Of a stretch of DNA of 64,000 nucleotides, positions 1 through 8,024 are shown piece by piece. Under the pieces are notes generated by a model. The model saw only the letters and a list, made by a program, of their open reading frames with translations, made no database searches and had not been told where the DNA came from. This stretch comes from Citrobacter tructae (GTDB lineage: Bacteria; Pseudomonadota; Gammaproteobacteria; Enterobacterales; Enterobacteriaceae): assembly GCF_004684345.1 (NCBI RefSeq), contig NZ_CP038469.1:372001-436000 (forward strand), written 5' to 3'. Each line of letters begins with the position of its first letter. Position 1 is the stretch's first letter. The translations under genes and the position numbers were made by a program.

Positions 1-44
1 CAAGTTATTCTGCCGGTAACCGTAACTGAAGATGACGACTGACA

Positions 45-365
45 ATGGGTAAGACGAACGATTGGCTGGATTTCGATCTGCTGGCGGAAGACAAATTGCG
101 CGACGCGCTAAAACCGCCATCTATGTATAAAGTGATATTAGTCAATGATGATTACACTCCGATGGAGTTTGTTATTGACGTGTTACAAAAATTCTTTTCT
201 TATGATGTAGAACGTGCAACGCAACTGATGCTTGCCGTTCACTATCAAGGTAAGGCTATCTGCGGCGTATTTACCGCCGAGGTTGCAGAGACCAAAGTGG
301 CGATGGTGAACAAATATGCAAGGGAAAACGAGCATCCGTTGATGTGTACGCTGGAAAAAGCCTAA
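45..365 (+). CDS. clpS: ClpS, ATP-dependent protease adaptor (N-recognin)
   Basis: ClpS binds N-degron substrates and delivers them to the N-terminal domain of ClpA in the cytoplasm. The protein is 106 residues, the usual length. The N-end-rule pocket residues are visible: N34, D35 and D36 in the VNDDYTPMEFV segment, M40, and H66 in AVHYQG. The first ~20 residues form the usual flexible tail that inhibits the ClpA ATPase. No strong ribosome-binding site precedes the ATG, but the start gives the standard family N-terminus. clpA follows 30 bases downstream on the same strand, so the two are probably co-transcribed. The 44 bases upstream are too short to show the promoter. Confidence 0.97.
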   Translation: MGKTNDWLDFDLLAEDKLRDALKPPSMYKVILVNDDYTPMEFVIDVLQKFFSYDVERATQLMLAVHYQGKAICGVFTAEVAETKVAMVNKYARENEHPLMCTLEKA

Positions 366-395
366 ATGCAGGCATAAATATTGGGGGAGGTGCCT

Positions 396-2672
396 ATGCT
401 CAATCAAGAACTGGAACTCAGTTTAAACATGGCTTTCGCCAGAGCGCGCGAGCACCGACATGAGTTTATGACCGTCGAGCACTTGTTACTGGCGTTGCTC
501 AGTAACCCATCGGCCCGCGAAGCGCTGGAAGCGTGTTCTGTGGACCTGGTGGCGCTCCGTCAGGAACTCGAAGCCTTCATTGAACAAACCACTCCTGTAT
601 TGCCTGAAAGCGAAGAAGAGCGCGACACGCAGCCAACGCTGAGTTTTCAGCGTGTACTGCAACGTGCTGTCTTTCATGTTCAGTCCTCGGGGCGTAATGA
701 AGTGACTGGCGCTAATGTGCTGGTTGCTATCTTCAGCGAACAAGAGTCTCAGGCGGCTTACCTGCTGCGCAAGCACGAAGTCAGTCGTCTGGATGTGGTG
801 AACTTTATTTCACATGGCACGCGCAAAGACGAACCGAGTCAGTCTTCTGACTCCGGTAATCAGCCAAATAGCGAAGAGCAAGCTGGCGGGGAGGACCGTA
901 TGGAGAACTTCACCACTAATCTTAACCAGCTCGCTCGCGTGGGCGGGATTGACCCGCTCATTGGCCGAGAAAAAGAGCTGGAGCGAGCCATTCAGGTACT
1001 GTGCCGCCGCCGTAAAAACAACCCGCTGCTGGTGGGTGAGTCTGGCGTAGGTAAAACGGCGATTGCCGAAGGTCTTGCCTGGCGTATTGTCCAGGGCGAC
1101 GTGCCGGAAGTCATGGCTGATTGCACGCTCTACTCACTGGATATCGGATCGCTGCTGGCGGGCACCAAATACCGCGGTGATTTTGAAAAACGCTTTAAAG
1201 CACTGCTGAAACAACTGGAACAGGATACCAACAGCATTCTGTTTATCGATGAGATCCACACCATTATTGGTGCGGGTGCGGCATCGGGCGGCCAGGTGGA
1301 TGCGGCAAACCTGATCAAACCGCTGCTTTCCAGCGGCAAGATCCGCGTGATTGGCTCAACCACCTATCAGGAATTCAGTAATATTTTCGAGAAAGACCGT
1401 GCGTTAGCGCGTCGCTTCCAGAAAATCGATATTACGGAACCGTCGGTGGAAGAGACCGTACAGATCATCAACGGACTGAAACCGAAGTACGAAGCACACC
1501 ATGACGTTCGCTACACCGCAAAAGCCGTGCGTGCAGCGGTAGAGCTGGCGGTGAAATACATCAACGATCGCCACCTGCCGGATAAAGCGATTGACGTGAT
1601 CGATGAAGCGGGTGCGCGTGCACGCCTGATGCCGGTCAGCAAGCGTAAGAAAACCGTCAATGTGGCGGATATCGAGTCCGTGGTGGCCCGCATTGCGCGA
1701 ATCCCAGAGAAGAGCGTTTCGCAAAGCGATCGCGATACGCTGAAAAACCTGGGCAACCGTCTGAAAATGCTGGTCTTCGGACAGGATAAAGCCATTGAGG
1801 CACTGACTGAAGCTATCAAAATGAGCCGGGCTGGCCTGGGTCATGAACACAAACCTGTCGGTTCGTTCCTGTTTGCCGGCCCGACCGGTGTCGGGAAAAC
1901 CGAAGTCACGGTGCAGTTGTCCAAAGCGCTGGGAATTGAACTGCTGCGTTTTGATATGTCTGAGTATATGGAACGTCATACCGTTAGCCGTCTGATTGGT
2001 GCGCCTCCGGGATATGTCGGTTATGACCAGGGGGGATTGCTGACGGATGCGGTCATTAAGCACCCACACGCGGTGCTGCTGCTGGATGAAATCGAAAAAG
2101 CGCATCCGGATGTCTTTAACCTGCTGCTGCAGGTGATGGATAACGGTACGTTGACCGACAATAACGGGCGCAAAGCGGATTTCCGCAACGTGGTGCTGGT
2201 GATGACGACCAACGCCGGGGTGCGTGAAACCGAGCGTAAATCGATTGGGCTTATTCATCAGGACAACAGTACTGATGCGATGGGCGAAATCAAAAAAGTG
2301 TTTACGCCGGAATTCCGTAACCGTCTCGACAACATTATCTGGTTCGATCACCTTTCAACCGAGGTTATCCATCAGGTGGTTGATAAATTTATTGTCGAGC
2401 TACAGGTACAGTTGGATCAGAAAGGCGTCTCTCTGGAAGTGAGTCAGGAAGCTCGTGACTGGCTGGCGGAGAAAGGCTATGACCGCGCAATGGGCGCACG
2501 CCCGATGACGCGAGTAGTCCAGGACAACCTGAAAAAACCATTGGCCAACGAACTGCTGTTCGGCTCACTGGTTGATGGCGGACAGGTGACCGTTGCGCTG
2601 GATAAAGAGAAAAATGAGCTGACCTATGGCTTCCAGAGTGCGCAAAAGCACAAGCCAGAAGCTGCACATTAA
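396..2672 (+). CDS. clpA: ClpA, ATPase and specificity subunit of ClpAP protease
   Basis: ClpA is the AAA+ Hsp100 unfoldase that threads substrates into the ClpP chamber. It has 758 residues, the same length I recall for E. coli. An N-terminal Clp-N repeat domain (about 1-140) is followed by a linker and two AAA+ modules: Walker A GESGVGKT near residue 220 with Walker B LFIDE near 286, and Walker A GPTGVGKT near 501 with Walker B LLLDE near 565. The ATG at 396 is preferred over the upstream in-frame TTG at 381 because a strong GGGGGAGG lies at 383-390 and the protein then begins MLNQELEL. The ClpP-binding IGL loop is present as KSIGLIHQ near residue 616. A conserved internal start is listed separately. 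Confidence 0.97.
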   Translation: MLNQELELSLNMAFARAREHRHEFMTVEHLLLALLSNPSAREALEACSVDLVALRQELEAFIEQTTPVLPESEEERDTQPTLSFQRVLQRAVFHVQSSGRNEVTGANVLVAIFSEQESQAAYLLRKHEVSRLDVVNFISHGTRKDEPSQSSDSGNQPNSEEQAGGEDRMENFTTNLNQLARVGGIDPLIGREKELERAIQVLCRRRKNNPLLVGESGVGKTAIAEGLAWRIVQGDVPEVMADCTLYSLDIGSLLAGTKYRGDFEKRFKALLKQLEQDTNSILFIDEIHTIIGAGAASGGQVDAANLIKPLLSSGKIRVIGSTTYQEFSNIFEKDRALARRFQKIDITEPSVEETVQIINGLKPKYEAHHDVRYTAKAVRAAVELAVKYINDRHLPDKAIDVIDEAGARARLMPVSKRKKTVNVADIESVVARIARIPEKSVSQSDRDTLKNLGNRLKMLVFGQDKAIEALTEAIKMSRAGLGHEHKPVGSFLFAGPTGVGKTEVTVQLSKALGIELLRFDMSEYMERHTVSRLIGAPPGYVGYDQGGLLTDAVIKHPHAVLLLDEIEKAHPDVFNLLLQVMDNGTLTDNNGRKADFRNVVLVMTTNAGVRETERKSIGLIHQDNSTDAMGEIKKVFTPEFRNRLDNIIWFDHLSTEVIHQVVDKFIVELQVQLDQKGVSLEVSQEARDWLAEKGYDRAMGARPMTRVVQDNLKKPLANELLFGSLVDGGQVTVALDKEKNELTYGFQSAQKHKPEAAH
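889..902 (+). promoter_or_regulatory. Internal translation start within clpA (Met169)
   Basis: An in-frame ATG at 900 (codon 169) is preceded by GGGGAGG at 889-895, a strong Shine-Dalgarno at good spacing. E. coli clpA is known to make a shorter ClpA form lacking the N-domain from the equivalent codon. That the signal is kept here suggests the short form is also made; this is inference from position and motif. Confidence 0.6.
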
Positions 2673-2690
2673 CCTCTTATCACATAACAG

Positions 2691-2716
2691 ACCGGGCGTA
2701 ATGCCCGGTTTTTTTT
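2691..2716 (+). terminator. Rho-independent terminator of clpSA
   Basis: A 7-bp perfect stem, ACCGGGC at 2691-2697 and GCCCGGT at 2703-2709, with a 5-base loop, is followed by a run of T at 2709-2716. It lies 19 bases after the clpA stop codon. It is only 33 bases from the 3' end of the convergent CyaR RNA. Confidence 0.93.
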
Positions 2717-2749
2717 CGCCTGATGCCAGAAAAAAGATGAATGACAGGC

Positions 2750-2835
2750 AAAAAATAAGCCTGCGTAAGGGAGATTACGCAGGCTAAGGAGGTGGTTCCT
2801 GGTACAGCTAGCATTTATGGGTTATGTTTTTCAGC
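2750..2835 (-). ncRNA. cyaR: CyaR (RyeE) small regulatory RNA
   Basis: The minus strand reads GCTGAAAAACATAACCC at its 5' end, contains the anti-Shine-Dalgarno stretch ACCACCTCCTT, and ends in a GC-rich hairpin and T-run. This matches E. coli CyaR closely over about 86 nt as I remember it. CyaR is an Hfq-dependent, CRP-cAMP-activated sRNA that represses targets such as ompX, nadE and luxS through its CCUCC seed. The terminator stem is AGCCTGCGTAA pairing with TTACGCAGGCT, an 11-bp perfect helix. The gene lies 84 bases downstream of trhP on the same strand, as in E. coli, so the trhP-cyaR pair has been kept together. On the other side, however, it faces clpA instead of the ogrK/P2 remnant seen in E. 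coli K-12. Confidence 0.95.
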
Positions 2836-2842
2836 AGGTCGG

Positions 2843-2885
2843 ATAATACCCTTATTGAACGAAACGGTATGTGATCGGTTTCTAA
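2843..2885 (-). promoter_or_regulatory. cyaR promoter with CRP site
   Basis: Taking 2835 as +1, the minus strand has a -10 element TATTAT at 2848-2843. A CRP half-site reads TGTGA on the plus strand at 2870-2874, with the weaker partner TCTAA at 2881-2885 six bases away. The centre at 2877.5 is about -42.5, which is the class II activator position. This agrees with the known CRP dependence of CyaR. One half-site is degenerate, so affinity is uncertain. Confidence 0.75.
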
Positions 2886-2919
2886 GAATCTTCCGAACGC
2901 TGAAAATAACCGTAACTCA

Positions 2920-4281
2920 CTATTTATCATGTGGGTTGCGTGTGGACTCACCGGCAAAATTACGCATCAACAAGGCATAATTCAGATCGATATCCTCCGG
3001 GACCGGCATCCAGACGGTGTAGCCATCGCCCGGTGCCACCGGCATCGCTTCGCCTTTGACATTTTCCATCTGCTCGAGCGTGAAATTGATGTTGCCCTGT
3101 GGGGTCATCAACTCCAGGCTGTCGCCGATGGTGAATTTATTCTTCACGATAACAGCAGCCAGTGCACCTTTGCGCTCACCGGTGAATTCGCCGACAAACT
3201 GCTGGCGCTCCGAAACGGAGAAACCGTATTCGTAGTTCTGATAATCGTCGTGCGTATGGCGACGCAGGAAACCTTCGGTATAGCCACGATGTGCTAGTCC
3301 TTCCAGTGTCTCCAGCAGTTGCGGGTCGAATGGTTTACCGGCCGCAGCATCATCAATGGCTTTGCGATATACCTGCGCGGTTCGTGCGCAGTAATAGTAG
3401 GACTTGGTACGGCCTTCGATTTTCAGCGAGTGCACACCCATTTGGGTCAGACGCTCGACGTGGGCAATAGCACGTAAATCTTTGGAGTTCATGATGTAAG
3501 TGCCGTGCTCGTCTTCAAACGCGGTCATGTACTCGCCCGGACGCTGGGCTTCTTCGATCATAAACACTTTATCCGTCGGCGCGCCAATTCCCAGCGTCGG
3601 CTCAACGTTTTGTACCGGGATGGGTTCGTACTTGTGCACGATATTTCCCACAACGTCTTCTTTGCCTTCCTGCACGTTGTATTCCCAGCGGCAGGCATTG
3701 GTACAAGTACCCTGGTTCGGGTCACGCTTGTTGATGTAACCGGAGAGCAGACAACGGCCGGAGTAGGCCATGCATAGCGCGCCGTGAACGAAGATTTCAA
3801 GCTCCATATCCGGCACTTGAATGCGGATCTCTTCGATTTCTTCCAGCGACAGTTCGCGGGACAGGATCACACGGGTCAGCCCCATCTGCTTCCAGAATTT
3901 CACCGTTGCCCAGTTTACGGCGTTCGCCTGAACTGACAGGTGAATATCCATATCCGGAAAGTTTTCACGCACCAGCATAATCAGACCTGGATCGGACATG
4001 ATTAATGCATCCGGCCCCATTTCCACTACCGGCTTCAGGTCACGAATAAAGGTTTTCAGCTTGGCGTTGTGCGGCGCAATGTTGACCACCACATAGAATT
4101 TTTTACCCAATTCATGGGCTTCATTGATGCCGAGTTGCAAGTTTTCGTGATTGAATTCGTTGTTGCGTACGCGCAGGGAGTAACGCGGCTGGCCCGCATA
4201 GACGGCATCTGCGCCATAGGCAAAAGCGTAACGCATGTTCTTCAGCGTTCCCGCCGGGGAAAGGAGTTCCGGTTTAAACAT
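2920..4281 (-). CDS. trhP: TrhP (YegQ), U32-family tRNA 5-hydroxyuridine synthesis protein
   Basis: A U32-family protein of 453 residues. The family member YegQ/TrhP is required for prephenate-dependent formation of 5-hydroxyuridine at U34 of some tRNAs, the precursor of cmo5U. Four conserved cysteines are seen at about residues 170, 177, 193 and 197 in the segment CMAYSGRC...GTCTNAC, the expected Fe-S cluster ligands. The N-terminus MFKPELLSPAG is the normal family start. It is transcribed away from the two unknown genes at 4401-7222, on the same strand, with a 119-base gap, and CyaR lies downstream. The older label 'putative protease' is not supported by a recognisable peptidase site. Confidence 0.95.
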   Translation of the reverse strand: MFKPELLSPAGTLKNMRYAFAYGADAVYAGQPRYSLRVRNNEFNHENLQLGINEAHELGKKFYVVVNIAPHNAKLKTFIRDLKPVVEMGPDALIMSDPGLIMLVRENFPDMDIHLSVQANAVNWATVKFWKQMGLTRVILSRELSLEEIEEIRIQVPDMELEIFVHGALCMAYSGRCLLSGYINKRDPNQGTCTNACRWEYNVQEGKEDVVGNIVHKYEPIPVQNVEPTLGIGAPTDKVFMIEEAQRPGEYMTAFEDEHGTYIMNSKDLRAIAHVERLTQMGVHSLKIEGRTKSYYYCARTAQVYRKAIDDAAAGKPFDPQLLETLEGLAHRGYTEGFLRRHTHDDYQNYEYGFSVSERQQFVGEFTGERKGALAAVIVKNKFTIGDSLELMTPQGNINFTLEQMENVKGEAMPVAPGDGYTVWMPVPEDIDLNYALLMRNFAGESTRNPHDK

Positions 4282-4311
4282 AATTTTCTCGTTCTGATGA
4301 CAGGTCAGACT

Positions 4312-4330
4312 CGCCTCACTCGGTGAGGCG
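4312..4330 (-). other. Perfect hairpin upstream of trhP
   Basis: CGCCTCAC and GTGAGGCG form an 8-bp perfect stem with a 3-base loop, 31 bases upstream of the trhP start. No T-run follows in either direction, so it is not a typical terminator. It may be an end signal for the upstream gene pair or a structured leader of trhP. Confidence 0.5.
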
Positions 4331-4400
4331 GTTAGGGGAGTGCCCCCATATTAAGGGCGGGCATTGTAGCGCTGCGCGACGATGCAGTAAACCTTGGGAC

Positions 4401-5114
4401 TTAATCAACCCGCAGATAATGCCCATCGGCACTTACATACATACCGAAACCGCAGTTTTGCGGATCGTTCGTGCTGACGTCGATGGCGTCGGGCGCGACC
4501 GTGAGCGCGATATCACAATGGATGTAGTCGCCTTCTCTGATCGCTATCACACCTTTATGGTCGCGGAGCGTGACATATTCGGAGAATTCACCCACGTTTG
4601 GACCAGAGTAAAGAGCCATCATGCCAAAATAATACCCTTGGAAATCAACCTGATAATCTGATTTTTTCTTCAGGGGTTTTATGATTAGCGTTCCCCAGGT
4701 GGCCAGACCGGCGTAGTTCCAGTATTCACCGGCGACAGAATCGTTCTTAGGCAGTGCAGCCAGCTTATCTTTGATAAGCCCGAGGTTGTAGACTGACTTA
4801 GCATCATTGGGATTGATCATCAGCCAGGCCTGCGCTTTACGCCATTCACCCTGACGCATCCAGGTCAATGCCACGTTGTTGTATGCCGTCGCTACGGTTT
4901 TATCATCAAGCCGGCAACCTTCACTCCAGGTTACCTGTTTTTCAAAGGCTTCACGCGCTCTGGCATAGTTCTTCGCTTTATAGAACTGCTCGCCCTGGCT
5001 GGCGTAGGTCGGGACTTTCGCACAGTCAGCCTTGATTTGCTGCTCGGTGATTTCTGCTCTGGCAGCGGTGCAGAGCAGCAACAGGGGGAAAAAAGAGAAT
5101 AATTTTAGGCGCAT
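4401..5114 (-). CDS. Exported protein of unknown function with a TPR-like region
   Basis: 237 residues. The N-terminus MRLKLFSFFPLLLLCTAARA has a charged start, a leucine-rich core and an ARA end, so it is a likely Sec signal peptide cleaved near residue 20 that sends the protein to the periplasm. Residues ~40-115 (FYKAKNYARAREAF, AYNNVALTWMRQGEWRKAQAW, SVYNLGLIKDKLAAL) look like degenerate tetratricopeptide helices. The C-terminal half has aromatic and glycine-rich strands and one cysteine pair candidate (CDIAL, CGFGMY). Its start overlaps the stop of the upstream gene as TAATG, indicating translational coupling. I do not recognise it in E. coli K-12 at this place. Function unknown. Confidence 0.85.
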   Translation of the reverse strand: MRLKLFSFFPLLLLCTAARAEITEQQIKADCAKVPTYASQGEQFYKAKNYARAREAFEKQVTWSEGCRLDDKTVATAYNNVALTWMRQGEWRKAQAWLMINPNDAKSVYNLGLIKDKLAALPKNDSVAGEYWNYAGLATWGTLIIKPLKKKSDYQVDFQGYYFGMMALYSGPNVGEFSEYVTLRDHKGVIAIREGDYIHCDIALTVAPDAIDVSTNDPQNCGFGMYVSADGHYLRVD

Positions 5115-7222
5115 TACTCGTACCTTACATTTATATCCGGCAGCTCAGAATCTTCAATTTTGGAGGTATGCCAGGCAAAGCGACAGCGTTTTGCGAGCGT
5201 ATCGAAATGCAGATCGCTTAATTCAGTAAATAATTCGTGCTCCGGGAAGAGCGTGATAAAGAAATAGGCCCAACGCGCGCTGGTTTTCATATCGAACAGT
5301 TTCTTGTCGAGCTTATTACCGTACAGGCGCGATAGCGTCACCATGGCTTCCGCCGTTCCGTTATCGCCTTCTTCTTGCAGCAGGTTGAGATATGAATGCG
5401 CCAACGTTAAATCTTTTACCGTGTGAATATTCAGCAGGAAAGATCGCCAGGCATTTTCCGAACCGAACTGAGTGGCTTGATATAAATTATCGAGCAGGTT
5501 TTTTTCGTAAACGGAACGCATTCCAGCATAGGTTTCTTCCTTTGCCAAACGTTCGTAACCGAGAGCGATATTGATATGAATATCTTTCAGGTCACTTTTA
5601 TAGGCGTGATAGCCTGAATTGATGACCAGCCGATATGGGTTACTCTCTTGCTGCGCGACCTGTTGGTGTAAAATCTCTGCCGCACGTTGAAAGTAACTCA
5701 GCGCGGTAACGGGATCGTAAGGGAGCAGGCTATTGTTGTCCGGGTTGTTGTATTCGATAGCCAGCAAGTTGAACGCGCTGGGAAGGTTTCTCTGCATACC
5801 GAGCTCGCCCATCAACACGAAATGTTCTGGCAGCTCAAGCCAGTCAAAATCTTTTATAACTGACTGCCAGTTATAGTTATATTCCAGTGCAGATAAGCTA
5901 TCGAGCGCGGCATTGCCTTGCGCTTCATTTTTTTCAAAGCCGAAGAGTCCCGCGTGCTGGAAATAGCCGCAGTAGAGTTTAGCGGCGTTGAACTCGTTTT
6001 GATGGGCGTTTTGGCGCAAGAAATTATAAATCCACCAGGTATCCGGGAAATCGTGCAGAGCAAATTTTAAGGCGTAAACGGTGTAGTAATGGCTAAGTTT
6101 GAAATTGTCCGTTACCGCCCGCTGGATGGTACACCACAGCGCGTCGAGATCGCCTAGATCGTTATAACAGGTTAATAACCAGCCCAGTGCATGATGACGA
6201 GAACTTTGGCTATGCGCCCGTTGAGCAATTTCTTCGGCTTTAGCGATAAGCACTTCCCGTTCTGGTGGGTACTCGACCTCTTTAATGCGTAGATCGCGAT
6301 TGTTGTCCCACCAGATTAATAATTCCAGGTGTTCGCGCTCTGCAGCACAAAGATGAGCGCATGTTGTTGAGGCCAGAAATTCACGAATGCTTTCGTGAGA
6401 ACCGCCCCAGCGCGGCATGTGAAAAGGAATGTATTCATCCAGTGCGTAAAACGCGCGAGGAAAAATGCTCAGACATACGGAGAGCCAGTATGCTTCCCCG
6501 GCGTCGCCCTCGCAATCTGGCAGTAGCGACGGACGAGGCAGAATTGGACACACCGTATCTTCCAACGTGAGCCCGGAAAAGGCCATCATCGCTTCCATTT
6601 CCTGCGGCGAATCTTGATGATATTTCGCCAACATCTGCATCAGCGGTTGCCCGGAGAAATCTTTACCTTCAAGGAATTCAACCAGCCAGGCTGGCTGGCC
6701 AAAGACGGCTGTATTGGTGCTGGTGAGTAAGGCAACCATCCACTGGCGTGGCTCGCAATCGATGGCATTCAGCGCGGCGATGACCATTCGTTCGTTGCAG
6801 GCCCCGGCGCAAACCCACATCGCGGCAGTTGTGTCTTCTGCCCAGCCGTAGCTGCGGTAAAGCCACGCGCGGTGGTTCCAGTACTGGGCTTCGGCAAGCC
6901 AGGCGTGAGTCGAACGAGGGCGGGCGTGTTGCCAGGCTTTGATAAGGGCTAATCCTTGCGGACCCGCATCGACGAGTGCATCCATGTCATAAAAATGGTT
7001 GCACATTTGGGTCCACGCAAGGAAATAGCGCTTTTCGGCTTCACGGCTGGTGAAGCTCTCCGTCAGCGCCTGGTTGTAGCGGGCGTCCAGTTCATCGTAA
7101 CGCGCTTCGCGCAGCAGGCTGGGAATATCGGCGATTTGCCAGACGCGTTGTTCGTTATTATGCGGAAGTTTGGTATTGCACATCTCACGCATTGCGTTGA
7201 GTATGCGTTCATCCTGAACCAT
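5114..7222 (-). CDS. DUF4034-like protein of unknown function with repeat-like helical region
   Basis: 702 residues, with no signal peptide and no membrane segments seen. The N-terminal part (LLREARYDELDARYNQALTE, then YFLAWTQMCNHFYDMDALVD) resembles DUF4034 proteins. Residues ~380-640 are helical with Sel1/TPR-like spacing (NLPSAFNLLAIEYNNPDN, DPVTALSYFQRAAEILHQ, NGTAEAMVTLSRLYGNKLDKKLF). It is the first gene of a pair with the exported protein 4401-5114, to which it is translationally coupled. Its start ATG is the first in the frame. It lies upstream of trhP and downstream of baeR on the same strand, so some read-through from the mdt-bae operon is possible across the 79-base gap. The DUF assignment is from memory of the family and would need a profile search. 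Confidence 0.8.
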   Translation of the reverse strand: MVQDERILNAMREMCNTKLPHNNEQRVWQIADIPSLLREARYDELDARYNQALTESFTSREAEKRYFLAWTQMCNHFYDMDALVDAGPQGLALIKAWQHARPRSTHAWLAEAQYWNHRAWLYRSYGWAEDTTAAMWVCAGACNERMVIAALNAIDCEPRQWMVALLTSTNTAVFGQPAWLVEFLEGKDFSGQPLMQMLAKYHQDSPQEMEAMMAFSGLTLEDTVCPILPRPSLLPDCEGDAGEAYWLSVCLSIFPRAFYALDEYIPFHMPRWGGSHESIREFLASTTCAHLCAAEREHLELLIWWDNNRDLRIKEVEYPPEREVLIAKAEEIAQRAHSQSSRHHALGWLLTCYNDLGDLDALWCTIQRAVTDNFKLSHYYTVYALKFALHDFPDTWWIYNFLRQNAHQNEFNAAKLYCGYFQHAGLFGFEKNEAQGNAALDSLSALEYNYNWQSVIKDFDWLELPEHFVLMGELGMQRNLPSAFNLLAIEYNNPDNNSLLPYDPVTALSYFQRAAEILHQQVAQQESNPYRLVINSGYHAYKSDLKDIHINIALGYERLAKEETYAGMRSVYEKNLLDNLYQATQFGSENAWRSFLLNIHTVKDLTLAHSYLNLLQEEGDNGTAEAMVTLSRLYGNKLDKKLFDMKTSARWAYFFITLFPEHELFTELSDLHFDTLAKRCRFAWHTSKIEDSELPDINVRYE

Positions 7223-7301
7223 GGACAGTCCTTTTAGCGGCAGTATGTGTGTAAATTCAATACACTGTAGCCTATATCCGCGTAGTGTGAGATTTTTTTA
7301 A

Positions 7302-8024
7302 TTACGCTATCCGACAGGCATCCGCTTCCCAGCGATACCCCACACCGTATACCGCACGGATAAACGACTGCTCGGCGTCCAGCGACTCTAGCTTGCGACG
7401 CAGGTTTTTGATGTGGCTGTCGATGGTGCGATCGGTGACGACGCGATAATCATCGTACAGATGATTGAGCAACTGCTCGCGGGAGAACACTTTTCCCGGC
7501 TCATGCGACAGCGTTTTCAGTAAGCGGAATTCCGCGGGGGTTAAGTCGAGCATCTTCCCACACCATGATGCCTGAAAACGGCCTTCATCAACGATGAGCG
7601 GGCTGGCGGCATCCAGTTGCTGCAGTTCGCGCAGGGGTTTACAGCGACGCAGGATCGTCTTCACGCGGGCAACAACTTCGCGCGGACTGTAGGGTTTACA
7701 AATGTAGTCATCGGCACCGATCTCCAGTCCCAACAGGCGGTCAATTTCTTCGATTTTGGCGGTGACCATCATGATGGGCACGTCAGAGAATCGACGAATT
7801 TCCCGACACAGGGTCAGACCGTCGGTGCCGGGCAGCATCAAATCCAGCAAAATCAGGTCGGGTGGCGTCTGGCGCACGTAAGGTAATACCAGATCACCGT
7901 GGTTGATGAGCGTCGGCGCATAGCTTGCGGCCCGCAGGTAGTCGATAAGCAATTGCCCCAGCTTGGGTTCATCCTCCACGATCAGGATGCGTGGCGTGTT
8001 TTCATCAATGGGTAACTCAGTCAT
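7302..8024 (-). CDS. baeR: BaeR, envelope-stress response regulator
   Basis: OmpR/PhoB-family regulator of 240 residues. It has a receiver domain (1-~125) with acidic residues E17/D18, phosphoacceptor D61 in LILLDLMLPG and K110-region KPYSPRE, followed by a winged-helix DNA-binding domain (~135-235). With BaeS it senses envelope damage (indole, flavonoids, misfolded pili) and activates mdtABCD, acrD and spy. The start overlaps the baeS stop by 4 bases, so it is the last gene of the mdtABCD-baeSR operon. Confidence 0.97.
   Translation of the reverse strand: MTELPIDENTPRILIVEDEPKLGQLLIDYLRAASYAPTLINHGDLVLPYVRQTPPDLILLDLMLPGTDGLTLCREIRRFSDVPIMMVTAKIEEIDRLLGLEIGADDYICKPYSPREVVARVKTILRRCKPLRELQQLDAASPLIVDEGRFQASWCGKMLDLTPAEFRLLKTLSHEPGKVFSREQLLNHLYDDYRVVTDRTIDSHIKNLRRKLESLDAEQSFIRAVYGVGYRWEADACRIA

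Noticed and set aside
1404..2351. A 315-codon open frame on the minus strand inside clpA
   Set aside because: It is the antisense shadow of a conserved, highly biased gene; it has no ribosome-binding site and its composition is typical of antisense frames.
2673..2760. tRNA-Ser (serW) expected after clpA
   Set aside because: No tRNA-like cloverleaf or CCA end is present; the sequence is the clpA terminator followed by CyaR.
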